Shown in pieces: positions 8,550-17,108 of a stretch of 64,000 bases of DNA (the first letter of the stretch is position 1; each line of letters starts with the position of its first letter). The DNA lies in assembly GCF_003471585.1 (NCBI RefSeq), contig NZ_QRJO01000008.1:11604-75603 (forward strand). The letters are read 5' to 3'. Position numbers and translations under genes: made by a program. Origin of the DNA: Collinsella sp. AM18-10 (GTDB taxonomy: Bacteria > Actinomycetota > Coriobacteriia > Coriobacteriales > Coriobacteriaceae). The notes beneath the pieces are model-generated. The model was not told the origin of the DNA, did no database searches, and was given only the letters and a program-made list of their open reading frames with translations.

Positions 8550-9035
8550 ATGCAACGTGGAAGTACATCTCCGCTGTCCCGCGAGACCGATGCGCCCGAA
8601 ACCATCGTCAAGCTGGAGTGCGACATCGATGATGCGTCGCCCGAGGTACTCGCCTATGCCGCCGACCGCCTGCGCGAGGCAGGCGCCCGCGAGGTGCACT
8701 GGCTGCCCCTCTACTGCAAAAAAGGCCGCCCCGGCTGGCAGCTGCAGGTGATCTGCTCGCATGAGGATATCGAACGCCTGCAGACGATTATCTTTTTGGA
8801 AACCACGACCAACGCCGTTCGTCGCCAGGTGATGGAACGCGTTTGCCTGCCGCGTCGTTTTGAGCAGGTAGCGACGCCTTGGGGCGAGGTGTCCGTTAAG
8901 GTGGCGACCCTGCCAGACGGCAGCGAGCGCGCGGCTCCCGAGTACGAGGATTGCGCCCGTCTTGCCCGCGAACATGGCGTGCCACTCCAACGCGTGATGC
9001 AGGCGGCTCAGAGCGCGGCGCTACGATTCGAGTAG
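8550..9035 (+). CDS. Orphan LarC C-terminal (DUF111) domain protein
   Basis: A 161-residue protein matching the C-terminal half of LarC, the CTP-dependent cyclometallase that inserts nickel into the pincer cofactor of lactate racemase. Seen: VKLECDIDDASPEVLAYAADRL, GAREVHWLPLYCKKGRPGWQLQV, ETTTNAVRRQVMER, TPWGEVSVKVA, and a final PEYEDCARLAREHGVPL block. In Lactobacillus full-length LarC arises by frameshift between larC1 and larC2; here no larC1, larB or larE is adjacent. The start at 8550 is preceded by AAAGGAT. It may act with a remote LarC1 or have a separate role. Confidence 0.8.
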   Translation: MQRGSTSPLSRETDAPETIVKLECDIDDASPEVLAYAADRLREAGAREVHWLPLYCKKGRPGWQLQVICSHEDIERLQTIIFLETTTNAVRRQVMERVCLPRRFEQVATPWGEVSVKVATLPDGSERAAPEYEDCARLAREHGVPLQRVMQAAQSAALRFE

Positions 9036-9107
9036 CACGGTAGATGGGCTCCACATCCGCCGGACCCCGTATTCAGCCCCCATCAACCCCACCCGAAAGG
9101 ACTCCCC

Positions 9108-9656
9108 ATGAAATACCTCATCGCCTCCGACATCCACGGCTCGGCATACTGGACCGAGCGCCTGGTCGCCGCCATCGAATCCGAGCAGCCCGACCGCATC
9201 GTGCTGCTGGGTGACCTGCTCTACCACGGCCCGCGCAACGACCTGCCGCGCGACTACGCCCCCAAGCGTGTGATTCCGCTGCTCAACGCCCTGGCCGACC
9301 GCATCATCGCGGTGCGCGGCAACTGCGACGCCGAGGTCGACCAGATGGTCCTCGACTTTCCCGTCATGGCGGACTACGCCACGCTGTTCGACGAGACCGG
9401 TCGCGAGCTGTTCCTGACGCACGGCCACGTCTTTGGCGCCGGCATGCACAACAGCGTCGACCACGCGCCCGCGCTGCCCGAGGGCTCCGCGCTCGTCTAC
9501 GGCCACACGCACATCAAGGTTAACGAGGCAAGCGCCGCGCACCCGGGCCTGTGGCTCTTCAACCCCGGCAGCGTGAGCATTCCCAAGGACGGTGCGCACA
9601 GCTACGGCATCTACGAGGGCGGCGCGTTCCGTCACGTGATCCTGGAGGAGGAGTAA
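9108..9656 (+). CDS. yfcE: YfcE/MJ0936-type phosphodiesterase (calcineurin-like)
   Basis: A 182-residue metallophosphoesterase. Seen in order: IASDIHGSAYW (DxH), VLLGDLLYHGPRND (GDxx), VRGNCDAEVD (GNCD), LFLTHGHVFG and VYGHTHIKV (GHxH), all metal ligands of the family; NPGSVSIPKDG is the typical C-terminal turn. YfcE enzymes cleave phosphodiesters in vitro; the natural substrate is unclear. GAAAGGACTCCCC precedes the ATG. The mazG start lies three bases after its stop, so they are co-transcribed. Confidence 0.93.
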   Translation: MKYLIASDIHGSAYWTERLVAAIESEQPDRIVLLGDLLYHGPRNDLPRDYAPKRVIPLLNALADRIIAVRGNCDAEVDQMVLDFPVMADYATLFDETGRELFLTHGHVFGAGMHNSVDHAPALPEGSALVYGHTHIKVNEASAAHPGLWLFNPGSVSIPKDGAHSYGIYEGGAFRHVILEEE

Positions 9657-9658
9657 CC

Positions 9659-10519
9659 ATGGCCGAGCATATGGCTCAGCAAAATGCCGAGGGTTCGCGC
9701 GACCTGTCCACGCTGGTCGACGCGTCGGCCGAGCTGCAGCATCTGGTGCAGACCATCTGGCGCCTGCGTCAGCCCGATGGCTGCCCGTGGGACCGCGAGC
9801 AGACGCATCAGAGCATTGGCAAGAACATGATCGAGGAAGCCTACGAGGCGCTCGATTGCATTGAGGCGGACGACGTGGCACATCTGCGCGAGGAGCTGGG
9901 CGATGTGCTCATGCAGGTGGTGCTGCATGCGCAGATTGCGGCGGATGCCGGTGAGTTTACGCTTGCCGATGTGGCGCGCGATATCGACGCCAAGCTCATC
10001 CGTCGTCACCCGCACGTGTTTGGCGATGCGGATGCCGAGAGCTCCGACGAGGTGCTCAAGATTTGGGACGAGGTCAAGCTTGCCGAGAAGGCCGCCAAAG
10101 ACCAGGCCGTGGCGGCAGGCGAGACTGCGCCCGAGGGTCTGCTCGACGGCGTGCCCACGCACCTGCCGGCGCTGATGCAGGCTCAGAAGGTGTCGCGCAA
10201 GGCGGCTGCCGTGGGCTTTGAGTGGGAGACGGTCCAGGACGTGTGGGACGAGGTCGCTGAGGAGCGTGCCGAGTTTGAGGCCGAGGCTCCCGGCTCGCCC
10301 GAGCGCGAGATGGAGTTTGGCGACCTGCTCTTTGCCCTGGTCAACGTTGCGCGCAAGGAGGGAATCGACGCCGAGAGCGCCCTGCGTGCCAGCACGGCAA
10401 AGTTCCGCCGCCGCTGGGCCGCGATGGAGCAGATGGCGGCCGACGCCCACGTGGATCTGGCCGAGCTTTCGACCCACGGCCTCAATGACCTCTGGGATGC
10501 CGCAAAGGCAGAGGAGTAA
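9659..10519 (+). CDS. mazG: Nucleoside triphosphate pyrophosphohydrolase MazG
   Basis: A 286-residue house-cleaning NTP pyrophosphatase with two MazG repeats. First repeat: LVQTIWRLRQPDGCPWDREQTHQS then NMIEEAYEALDCIE and LREELGDVLMQVVLHAQI. Second repeat: EWETVQDVWDEVAEERAEF then EFGDLLFALVNVARK. A central VPTHLPALMQAQKVSRKAAAVGF links them. The start at 9659 uses the GGAGGAG at the yfcE end; a longer frame from 9551 overlaps yfcE and is rejected. A hairpin terminator follows the stop. Confidence 0.95.
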   Translation: MAEHMAQQNAEGSRDLSTLVDASAELQHLVQTIWRLRQPDGCPWDREQTHQSIGKNMIEEAYEALDCIEADDVAHLREELGDVLMQVVLHAQIAADAGEFTLADVARDIDAKLIRRHPHVFGDADAESSDEVLKIWDEVKLAEKAAKDQAVAAGETAPEGLLDGVPTHLPALMQAQKVSRKAAAVGFEWETVQDVWDEVAEERAEFEAEAPGSPEREMEFGDLLFALVNVARKEGIDAESALRASTAKFRRRWAAMEQMAADAHVDLAELSTHGLNDLWDAAKAEE

Positions 10520-10525
10520 GACTGC

Positions 10526-10567
10526 GGGGGCGACGGGACGGACTTTCTCATCGCCCCCATTATTTTT
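10526..10567 (+). terminator. Rho-independent terminator after mazG
   Basis: GGGGGCGA pairs with TCGCCCCC across a 17-base loop and is followed by ATTATTTTTC. It separates the yfcE-mazG unit from the eno promoter. Confidence 0.75.
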
Positions 10568-10575
10568 CAAAAAGA

Positions 10576-10605
10576 TTGTATCCCTTGGCTAACTTAGGGC
10601 ATAAT
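10576..10605 (+). promoter_or_regulatory. Probable eno promoter
   Basis: TTGTAT at 10576-10581 and CATAAT at 10600-10605 with 18-base spacing, about 100 bases before the enolase start. Spacing and -10 are good; the -35 is weak. Confidence 0.5.
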
Positions 10606-10692
10606 GCAAAAAGTGCGATAAGGCTAACTTACAGAGGCGCACCGACGGTGCGCGGTCAGCCGGTCGCTTGCATCCACTACGTTTCCAAGTGA

Positions 10693-11994
<1,302 letters not shown>

Positions 11995-12066
11995 ACGGGC
12001 GAATTTGGCGAGGGAGAGGCTGATTCGGTTCCGCCCCGCCTTGGCTGGACGCCGCAAAGCGCTGGG

Positions 12067-12098
12067 GGCGCTGGGCCATATGGCTCAGCGCCTTTTTT
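12067..12098 (+). terminator. Rho-independent terminator after eno
   Basis: GGCGCTGGGCC and GGCTCAGCGCC pair around ATAT and are followed by TTTTTT. Confidence 0.9.
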
Positions 12099-12189
12099 AT
12101 GTCGAGCAAAGGCCGCCGAAGGCGTTGCGTGTGCTCGTGCTATAACTAGAATACTTAGCGCAAACAAACCTCAACCGCACAAGGCGCAC

Positions 12190-12948
12190 ATGGATCAGAT
12201 TTACGACAACAGGTACTATTCCGCCGGTTCGCGTGAGCCGTCGCCTCGCCGTGCCCGCACGGTGCAGCTCGGTGGGTCCGCCTACGTCGGTGCCGACCGC
12301 TCCGCGCAGCGCCCGACAAGTACCTCGCGCCCCAATGCTCAATCGAATACTTCGGCAGATGGACCGGTGCGCCCGGCACGTTCGTCGCATGCATCGCGTC
12401 CCTCGACTCAGGCACACGACAAATCGAGCAGGCCCTCGAACCGTTTTTCGAGCTCGGACTTTATGCGCTACGCCAACGACAATGCGGTGGTCAAGGCAAT
12501 CTATGACTTTACGCATGGCTCTCTGCGTCCGCTGTTTATCGGTATCGTGGTGACTCTGGCGCTCGTGAGCCTGTATTTCCCCGTGCGCGACCTGTACGTT
12601 GCAAAACGCTCGAACGACATCTTGGCCAAGCAGGTCGAGATTCGCGAGCAATACAGAGACGAGATGAAAAAAGACACTGACAAGTGGCTCTCGGAAGAGG
12701 GCATTAAGGATCGGGCACGGGAACTGGGCATGGTGATGCCCGGCGAAAAGAGGATTGAAGTACAGGGTCTGGACGAGGATTCGGATTCGTCGTCGAGCAA
12801 AAAGTCCTCAAACGCCAAGAAGGCCAGCGAAGTGGCCAAAGAGATCGAAGAGGTCGGCAAGGACGTGCCGTGGTACATTCAGACGCTCGACATGCTGTTT
12901 GGGTTTAGCGGCGTCGAAGGCCAGACGGTCGCGTCCAGCGGCGAGTAG
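12190..12948 (+). CDS. Septum formation initiator (FtsB/DivIC-like) family protein
   Basis: A 252-residue bitopic membrane protein. The first 110 residues are a disordered, Ser/Arg/Pro-rich cytoplasmic tail; one membrane segment, LFIGIVVTLALVSLYFPV, lies near residues 113-131; a short coiled coil with VEIREQYRDEMKKDTDKW follows, then the family block KDRARELGMVMPGEKRIEV. A Ser-rich acidic stretch and a C-terminal WYIQTLDMLFGF complete it. FtsB/DivIC proteins join FtsL and FtsQ/DivIB in the divisome. Location between eno and ppx supports the call. The tail and C-terminal extension are longer than in E. coli FtsB (about 100 aa). Confidence 0.85.
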   Translation: MDQIYDNRYYSAGSREPSPRRARTVQLGGSAYVGADRSAQRPTSTSRPNAQSNTSADGPVRPARSSHASRPSTQAHDKSSRPSNRFSSSDFMRYANDNAVVKAIYDFTHGSLRPLFIGIVVTLALVSLYFPVRDLYVAKRSNDILAKQVEIREQYRDEMKKDTDKWLSEEGIKDRARELGMVMPGEKRIEVQGLDEDSDSSSSKKSSNAKKASEVAKEIEEVGKDVPWYIQTLDMLFGFSGVEGQTVASSGE

Positions 12949-12976
12949 GCGAGTAGCGCCCGGAGGGGAGCCCGCA

Positions 12977-13978
12977 ATGACAAATTGCAAACGATATAAG
13001 GTGGCCGCGATCGACTTGGGAACGGTGTCGTCGCGACTAGTGCTAGCGCAGGTCGAGGGCGGGGCGATCGTGGAATCGTCCAAGCATACCGAGATCACCG
13101 ACTTGGGCGAGGGCGTGGACGCGACGGGGCGCTTTTGCGAGGCAGCTGTCGAGCGTGTGCTCGCTGCGTGCCGCATGTTTGTGGACGAGGCCCGTGCCTT
13201 TGGGGCCGTGTGCGTCTGCACCACGTGCACGAGTGCCGCGCGCGATGCGTCCAATGCCGCGCTGCTGCTGGACGGCCTGCGCGAGTTGGGGCTCAAACCA
13301 CAGGTGATTCCGGGCGAGGTCGAGGCGCGCCTGACATTTTTTGGCGTGGCGCACGACTTTGCCGGCGAGCGCATCATCGTCGCGGATTCGGGCGGCGGCT
13401 CCACGGAGCTCGCGACGGGCGTATACGCTCCGGAGCGCAGCGTCTTTGCGCTGGAGGGAACGCGCTCGCTGGACATCGGTTGCCGTCGCGTGACGGAGCG
13501 CTTTTTCTCCGCGTTGCCGCCCGCGGATGGCGAACTTGCTGCCGCTGCCGCGTGGGCAGGCGATCAGTTCGCCGCCTATTTTGAGGGCCTGCCTGTCGAC
13601 TTTGAGCGCGCCGAACGCTTAGTCGCGGTGGGCGGCACGGTGACTACGCTGGTGGCTCTGGTCCACGAGCTGGAACCGTACGATTCGAGCTTTGTGCACC
13701 TACGCGAGCTGTCGCTGGAGCAGGTCTCGGCCGCTATCGAGCGCATGTCTGTGTTGGACGCGGAAGGCATCGCCGCGCTACCGGGTGTACAGCCCAAACG
13801 CGCGGGCGTGATCTTGGCTGGTGCCGTGGTGATTCGCGAGCTTATGCGAGCCGGCGGCTACGACACGCTCACCGTAAGCGAGAACAGCCTGCTTGCCGGC
13901 ATGGCCGCCACCATTAACGAGGTTCTCGACGGCGAGCTACCCACCATCGGCTGGACCCCGAGCCTCAGCACCCTTTAA
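12977..13978 (+). CDS. ppx: Ppx/GppA-family exopolyphosphatase
   Basis: A 333-residue ASKHA-fold phosphatase expected to degrade polyphosphate or pppGpp. Seen: AAIDLGTVSSRLVLAQV (phosphate 1), TCTSAARDASN, IPGEVEARLTFFGVAHDF, IIVADSGGGSTELATG (phosphate 2), SLDIGCRRVTERF, and VAVGGTVTTLVAL. The N-terminal motif has Val where most have Asn/Thr. The start at 12977 follows GGAGGGGAG; longer frames from 12755 overlap the septum gene out of frame. It lies 28 bases after that gene, so they are probably one transcript. Confidence 0.9.
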   Translation: MTNCKRYKVAAIDLGTVSSRLVLAQVEGGAIVESSKHTEITDLGEGVDATGRFCEAAVERVLAACRMFVDEARAFGAVCVCTTCTSAARDASNAALLLDGLRELGLKPQVIPGEVEARLTFFGVAHDFAGERIIVADSGGGSTELATGVYAPERSVFALEGTRSLDIGCRRVTERFFSALPPADGELAAAAAWAGDQFAAYFEGLPVDFERAERLVAVGGTVTTLVALVHELEPYDSSFVHLRELSLEQVSAAIERMSVLDAEGIAALPGVQPKRAGVILAGAVVIRELMRAGGYDTLTVSENSLLAGMAATINEVLDGELPTIGWTPSLSTL

Positions 13979-13991
13979 CCATTCCCTCATA

Positions 13992-14058
13992 AGTTGCGGT
14001 GAAATGCGGACTAAAATCGCCCTTTCGGGCCCCAACCAGTCCCTATTCCACCGCAACT
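13992..14058. repeat. Palindromic repeat family C, copy 1
   Basis: Arms AGTTGCGGTGAAAT (13992-14005) and ATTCCACCGCAACT (14045-14058) enclose an inner GCCC-TTTC-GGGC stem. A second, longer member is at 15573-15645. The two bracket the DUF4143 ATPase gene. Confidence 0.8.
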
Positions 14059-14063
14059 CAACA

Positions 14064-14113
14064 GCCGGCACCTAGGGACGTTTTTTTCTGCCGGCACCTG
14101 GGGACAGTCCTTG
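14064..14113 (+). repeat. Repeat family D, copy 1 (GCCGGCACCTNGGGACG...)
   Basis: Two imperfect half-units, each GCCGGCACCT followed by GGGAC, spaced by TTTTTTTCT. An inverted copy with the same two half-units is at 57866-57916, about 44 kb away, in another gap. Confidence 0.75.
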
Positions 14114-14132
14114 CTGAGCGCCTCCGCAGCCT

Positions 14133-15434
14133 TTATGCCAGTTTGTCGATTTGCCCAATTTCCCAAAGCGGAATATTGACGAGCGTGTCCTCGTCTCTAT
14201 ATGCCGCCAGAGAGCTCCTCACGCAACGCTCGAGTTTGAATTTTTCGCAGGCTATTTTCAGACTCTTCGCTTTAAGGTTCTCTGCCGCCTTGACCTCAAG
14301 CGGAAGCACGGTTCCCGCATGGTCGATGGCAAAGTCGGTTTCGGCATTGCCAGAGGTAGAGGACCAATACACGGGAGTTTTGTCCTGGAGCAAAAGCTCC
14401 TGCGCGACGTATTGTTCGGTCAGCGAACCTTTGAACTCGGTAAAAACAGCGGATCCGTTAAGAACGATGGCCGGAGAGAGACCGGAGAGCGCTCCGAGGA
14501 TGCCGGTGTCGATGCAGAACAGTTTGAAGCCCGAGAGGTCTTCGTAGCTCGAGAGCGGTGCCTTTAGAGCGGAAACACGTGGCACCTTATGAACGATTCC
14601 GTAGTCCGTGAGCCACTGGAGGCTTTCCTCAAAATCGCGTGCGCGCGCTCCAGGGCGAAGGGCGCCATAGACAAACTTCTTGTTCTCCTTGGCAAGCTGG
14701 CCGGGAAGGGATTTCCAAACCAACCTCATGCGCTCGACGATGCGGGCGGGTGCATGTTTGCCAAAATCGGATTCGTAAGCCTCGATGATTTGCTGCTGAA
14801 GCCTTCGGGCTTCAATGAAGTCGCGTGTCTCGGCGAAAGCGGAGACAACTTCGGGCATACCACCGACAACAAGGTATTCCTTGAGCAAGTGCACGAGCTT
14901 TTCGGTGACGTTTGCTAGAAGGTTCATGTCTGCGGCAAGGATGGCGTCGGCGAGCGGGTTGCCGTCGACGGCGCGAACGAACTCGGCAAACCCCATGGGA
15001 CGCATGGTGAGCTGGTCGATTTTGCCGACGGGAAATGACTCGTTTTCGCGTCGGAGCGCGAGGCCCATATAGGAACCGGCTGCTACGATGTGGTATTCGG
15101 GTGCAAGCTCGTTGAAGTACTTGAGCGAGGTGATCCCGCGTGGCGCCTCTTGGATCTCGTCGAAGATGATGAGCGTGTCTGTCGGCGTTACGGTTTGGCC
15201 ACGTAGGAGCTCTATCTGGGAGATGATGCGCTTGGGGTCGAGGTCCCCATCGAACAGCGAGCGTGTGCTCGGCTCGAGCATAAAGTCAAAACGAATGACG
15301 TTTCGATACTGCTGGCTTGCGAATTCGTTAAGAAGCCAAGTCTTTCCTGTCTGGCGGGCTCCCTTAAGCAAGAGAGGTTTGCGATTCGCCCTTGATTTCC
15401 AAGCGATAAGTTCACTCATAAGCTGTCGTTGCAT
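14133..15434 (-). CDS. AAA-type ATPase with DUF4143 domain
   Basis: A 433-residue P-loop ATPase. Seen: Walker A LLLKGARQTGKTWLLNEF near residue 27, Walker B TLIIFDEIQEAPRG, VAAGSYMGLALR, MRPMGFAEFV; then the DUF4143 part with the QLAKENKKFVYGALRPGARARDFEESLQWL block and a nuclease-fold-like end FAIDHAGTVLPLEVKAAENLKAKSLK. Such proteins are abundant in gut bacteria and their role is unknown; some act as DNA-linked or toxin-like modules. The ATG at 15434 has GGGAGG upstream; a TTG at 15446 is also in frame. It stands alone between family C repeats. Confidence 0.85.
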   Translation of the reverse strand: MQRQLMSELIAWKSRANRKPLLLKGARQTGKTWLLNEFASQQYRNVIRFDFMLEPSTRSLFDGDLDPKRIISQIELLRGQTVTPTDTLIIFDEIQEAPRGITSLKYFNELAPEYHIVAAGSYMGLALRRENESFPVGKIDQLTMRPMGFAEFVRAVDGNPLADAILAADMNLLANVTEKLVHLLKEYLVVGGMPEVVSAFAETRDFIEARRLQQQIIEAYESDFGKHAPARIVERMRLVWKSLPGQLAKENKKFVYGALRPGARARDFEESLQWLTDYGIVHKVPRVSALKAPLSSYEDLSGFKLFCIDTGILGALSGLSPAIVLNGSAVFTEFKGSLTEQYVAQELLLQDKTPVYWSSTSGNAETDFAIDHAGTVLPLEVKAAENLKAKSLKIACEKFKLERCVRSSLAAYRDEDTLVNIPLWEIGQIDKLA

Positions 15435-15485
15435 ATTGCCTCCCAACCCTCTCGGCTAGTATAAGGCCATTTGGGCGTTTCCTTT

Positions 15486-15564
15486 GGAAAATGTGCGAGA
15501 CAACCACGTTTTTCCATCGGAAAATGTGTGAGACAACCACATTTTTCCATCGAAAAATGTGGGA
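15486..15564. repeat. Tandem 33-bp palindromic repeats (2.4 units)
   Basis: Units at 15486-15518 and 15519-15551 begin GGAAAATGTG and end CCACNTTTTTCCATC; they differ at two bases. A third unit begins at 15552 and fades after a dozen bases. Each unit is itself a hairpin (GGAAAATGTG with CACATTTTTCC). They lie upstream of the DUF4143 ATPase start. Confidence 0.8.
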
Positions 15565-15572
15565 ATGCCAAT

Positions 15573-15645
15573 CTAAGTTGCGGAGAAATAGTTCCTAAAT
15601 GGGCTGATAAACTGCCAAAACAGGAACTATTCCATCGCAACTTAG
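15573..15645. repeat. Palindromic repeat family C, copy 2
   Basis: CTAAGTTGCG and CGCAACTTAG form the outer arms, and ATAGTTCCT with AGGAACTAT extends the stem after a small bulge. Related to 13992-14058 by the shared AAGTTGCGG and CGCAACT ends. Confidence 0.8.
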
Positions 15646-15664
15646 AGGCTTAACGGCATCCAGA

Positions 15665-15728
15665 AGAAACGAGCCCGCATCCCCAGGGGGCACGGGCCCG
15701 TAAAAGCCAAATGGTAGGGGCGGTGGGA
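15665..15728 (-). repeat. Duplicated tRNA-Leu 3' end plus terminator (att-like remnant)
   Basis: This 64-bp stretch repeats 15860-15923 with a handful of differences. It contains the last 14 or so bases of tRNA-Leu with its CCA, and the GGGCCCG-type terminator hairpin after it, but no tRNA body. A direct repeat of a tRNA 3' end is typical of a past integration or of local duplication. The 131 bases between the copies (15729-15859) encode nothing that I can support. Confidence 0.7.
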
Positions 15729-15861
15729 CGTCTGCGAATTTGCGCAGCAAATACGCACCGGCCTCGGTCGCCTGCCGGCGCCCTCGCCGGCTCGCTACAA
15801 ACGCTCCGCGTTTGCTTAACGCTCGCCCCCTCGCGGGTTCGAGCCCCACCGGCGTGCAAAA

Positions 15862-15899
15862 GAAACGGGCCCGCATCCCTGGGAGATACGGGCCCGTAA
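15862..15899 (-). terminator. Terminator after tRNA-Leu
   Basis: Read on the minus strand, ACGGGCCCG and CGGGCCCGT pair around a short loop and are followed by TTTCTTTT. Confidence 0.8.
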
Positions 15900-15906
15900 A
15901 AGCCAA

Positions 15907-15991
15907 TGGTAGGGGCGGTGGGACTCGAACCCACAATCCTTGCGGCGAGAGATTTTAAGTCTCCTGCGTATGCCAATTCCGCCACGCCCCC
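15907..15991 (-). tRNA. tRNA-Leu (anticodon TAA)
   Basis: 85 nt on the minus strand with encoded CCA. Acceptor GGGGGCG pairs with CGCCCCT. The anticodon loop is CTTAAAA with anticodon TAA, flanked by AGA/TCT. A variable arm (about CTCGCCGCAAGGAT) marks a class II tRNA, and the T arm is GTGGG-TTCGAGT-CCCAC. These fit leucine. Confidence 0.96.
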
Positions 15992-16022
15992 GTGAGACTA
16001 GAAGTCTAGCACAAGCCGTCCG

Positions 16023-16646
16023 TTACGCGTTGACGGCCATCGAGTGTTGGCCCGACTTCTCCAGGAACTCCTGGAACTTGGCTTCGTCGCCCTTGTTCTG
16101 GTATTGCAGGGCCAGCAGGTACTCCAGGCGGCAGCGCTTGACCGGGTCGTCGCCGACATCCTCGAGCATGCGCTCCAGCTCGGGAATGTCGTTGTGGCGC
16201 TTGAGGATCATCGTGTCGTACATCAGCTGACACTCGTGTGCAACCGCCTCGGCTTGACCGCCCTCAAAGCCCTTGATCTCGTGCAACAGCTCTTTGGACT
16301 TTTTGCGGTCCTCCTGGCCAACATAGTAGTTAAAGGCCTTGATCACCAGGTCGACGCGCTGCATCTTGGGCAGGTTGAGTCCCAGCAACAGGTCGAACAT
16401 CTCGTTGGCGTGTTCGTGGTCCTCGCGCAACAGATAGGAGTTCAAGCGCAGGTAGTCGCGGTTGTAGCGCGGGTACAGCATGCTGGTGAGTTTGCCGTCG
16501 AGCAAACGATCGAACTCGTCCCACTGTTTGGCAGCCATCAACTGCTGCAGGCGCTTAAACGTGGTGCGTTTTTTGATGCTAAAGAACACCGACACGGCGA
16601 TACAGATGATAACGACGGCGGTCCAGAGTGTGCGGGAATCGGGCAT
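16023..16646 (-). CDS. Membrane-anchored TPR-like protein of unknown function
   Basis: A 207-residue protein with one N-terminal membrane segment (LWTAVVIICIAVSVFF, residues 7-22) and a soluble helical rest. Repeating helix pairs such as KQWDEFDRLLDG, DHEHANEMFDLLLG, RKKSKELLHEI and CRLEYLLALQYQNKGDEAKFQEFLEK look like degenerate tetratricopeptide repeats, suggesting a scaffold or adaptor at the membrane. No catalytic motif is visible. It lies alone, 31 bases after tRNA-Leu on the same strand. Confidence 0.75.
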   Translation of the reverse strand: MPDSRTLWTAVVIICIAVSVFFSIKKRTTFKRLQQLMAAKQWDEFDRLLDGKLTSMLYPRYNRDYLRLNSYLLREDHEHANEMFDLLLGLNLPKMQRVDLVIKAFNYYVGQEDRKKSKELLHEIKGFEGGQAEAVAHECQLMYDTMILKRHNDIPELERMLEDVGDDPVKRCRLEYLLALQYQNKGDEAKFQEFLEKSGQHSMAVNA

Positions 16647-16701
16647 ATTAGGGTCCTTAGTCGCTCATAAAGCGAGCGGTATGACAACACGTACTGGATG
16701 T

Positions 16702-16730
16702 ATTATACGCAGCGCGCAAGCAAACTGGCA
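16702..16730 (-). promoter_or_regulatory. Possible promoter of the TPR-like gene
   Basis: On the minus strand TATAAT occupies 16707-16702, about 56 bases before the start codon; the matching -35 (around 16730-16725, TGCCAG) is poor. The -10 is a perfect consensus. Confidence 0.45.
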
Positions 16731-16809
16731 TAAAAGCTCATCGAGGCCGAGTGCCATCGCTCGCTGCGGTACACTTACCTAAAGTAAACCATGAAGGGAG
16801 ACATTACCT

Positions 16810-17097
16810 ATGAAGAAAATCGTTTTGGCTTGCGGTGCTGGCGCTGCTACTTCCACGCTCGTTGCCCAGAAGGTCGCCACCCTGCTCGACGCCAACGGTT
16901 ATGCCGACAAGTACGAGATCGTGCAGTGCGCCATCTCCGAGGCCAAGGACGCTTGCGACGAGGGCGCCGACCTGCTGATCGCCACCACCGTTGCCCCCGA
17001 GGGCCTCACCTGCCCGTACGTGAGCGGCGTGCCCTTCATGACCGGCATGAACCGCGTCGCTGCCGAGAAGGCCGTTCTTGACGTCATGGCTCAGTAG
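16810..17097 (+). CDS. PTS system IIB component (GatB-like), orphan
   Basis: A 95-residue phosphocarrier of the lactose/galactitol-type IIB fold. Seen: IVLACGAGAATSTLVAQKV with the phosphorylated Cys at residue 8, and ADLLIATTVAPEG and VPFMTGMNRV strands. In a complete PTS this Cys takes phosphate from IIA and gives it to the sugar bound by IIC. Neither IIA nor IIC is within several kb. AAGGGAGACATTACCT supplies the ribosome site. The VOC gene follows after 11 bases, so they share a transcript. Confidence 0.85.
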   Translation: MKKIVLACGAGAATSTLVAQKVATLLDANGYADKYEIVQCAISEAKDACDEGADLLIATTVAPEGLTCPYVSGVPFMTGMNRVAAEKAVLDVMAQ

Positions 17098-17108
17098 GCG
17101 CTGACTGC

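Noticed and set aside
14133..15434. DUF4143 ATPase considered as a transposon helper.
   Set aside because: No transposase nearby; flanking repeats are palindromes of a dispersed type, not terminal repeats of one element.
15486..15564. The tandem 33-bp units considered as a CRISPR array.
   Set aside because: Units are directly adjacent without unique spacers and there are no cas genes.
15820..15860. A possible second tRNA 3' half around the GGGTTCGAGCCCC sequence.
   Set aside because: No matching acceptor or anticodon arms and T-stem pairing is poor; probably remnant sequence between the repeated tRNA ends.
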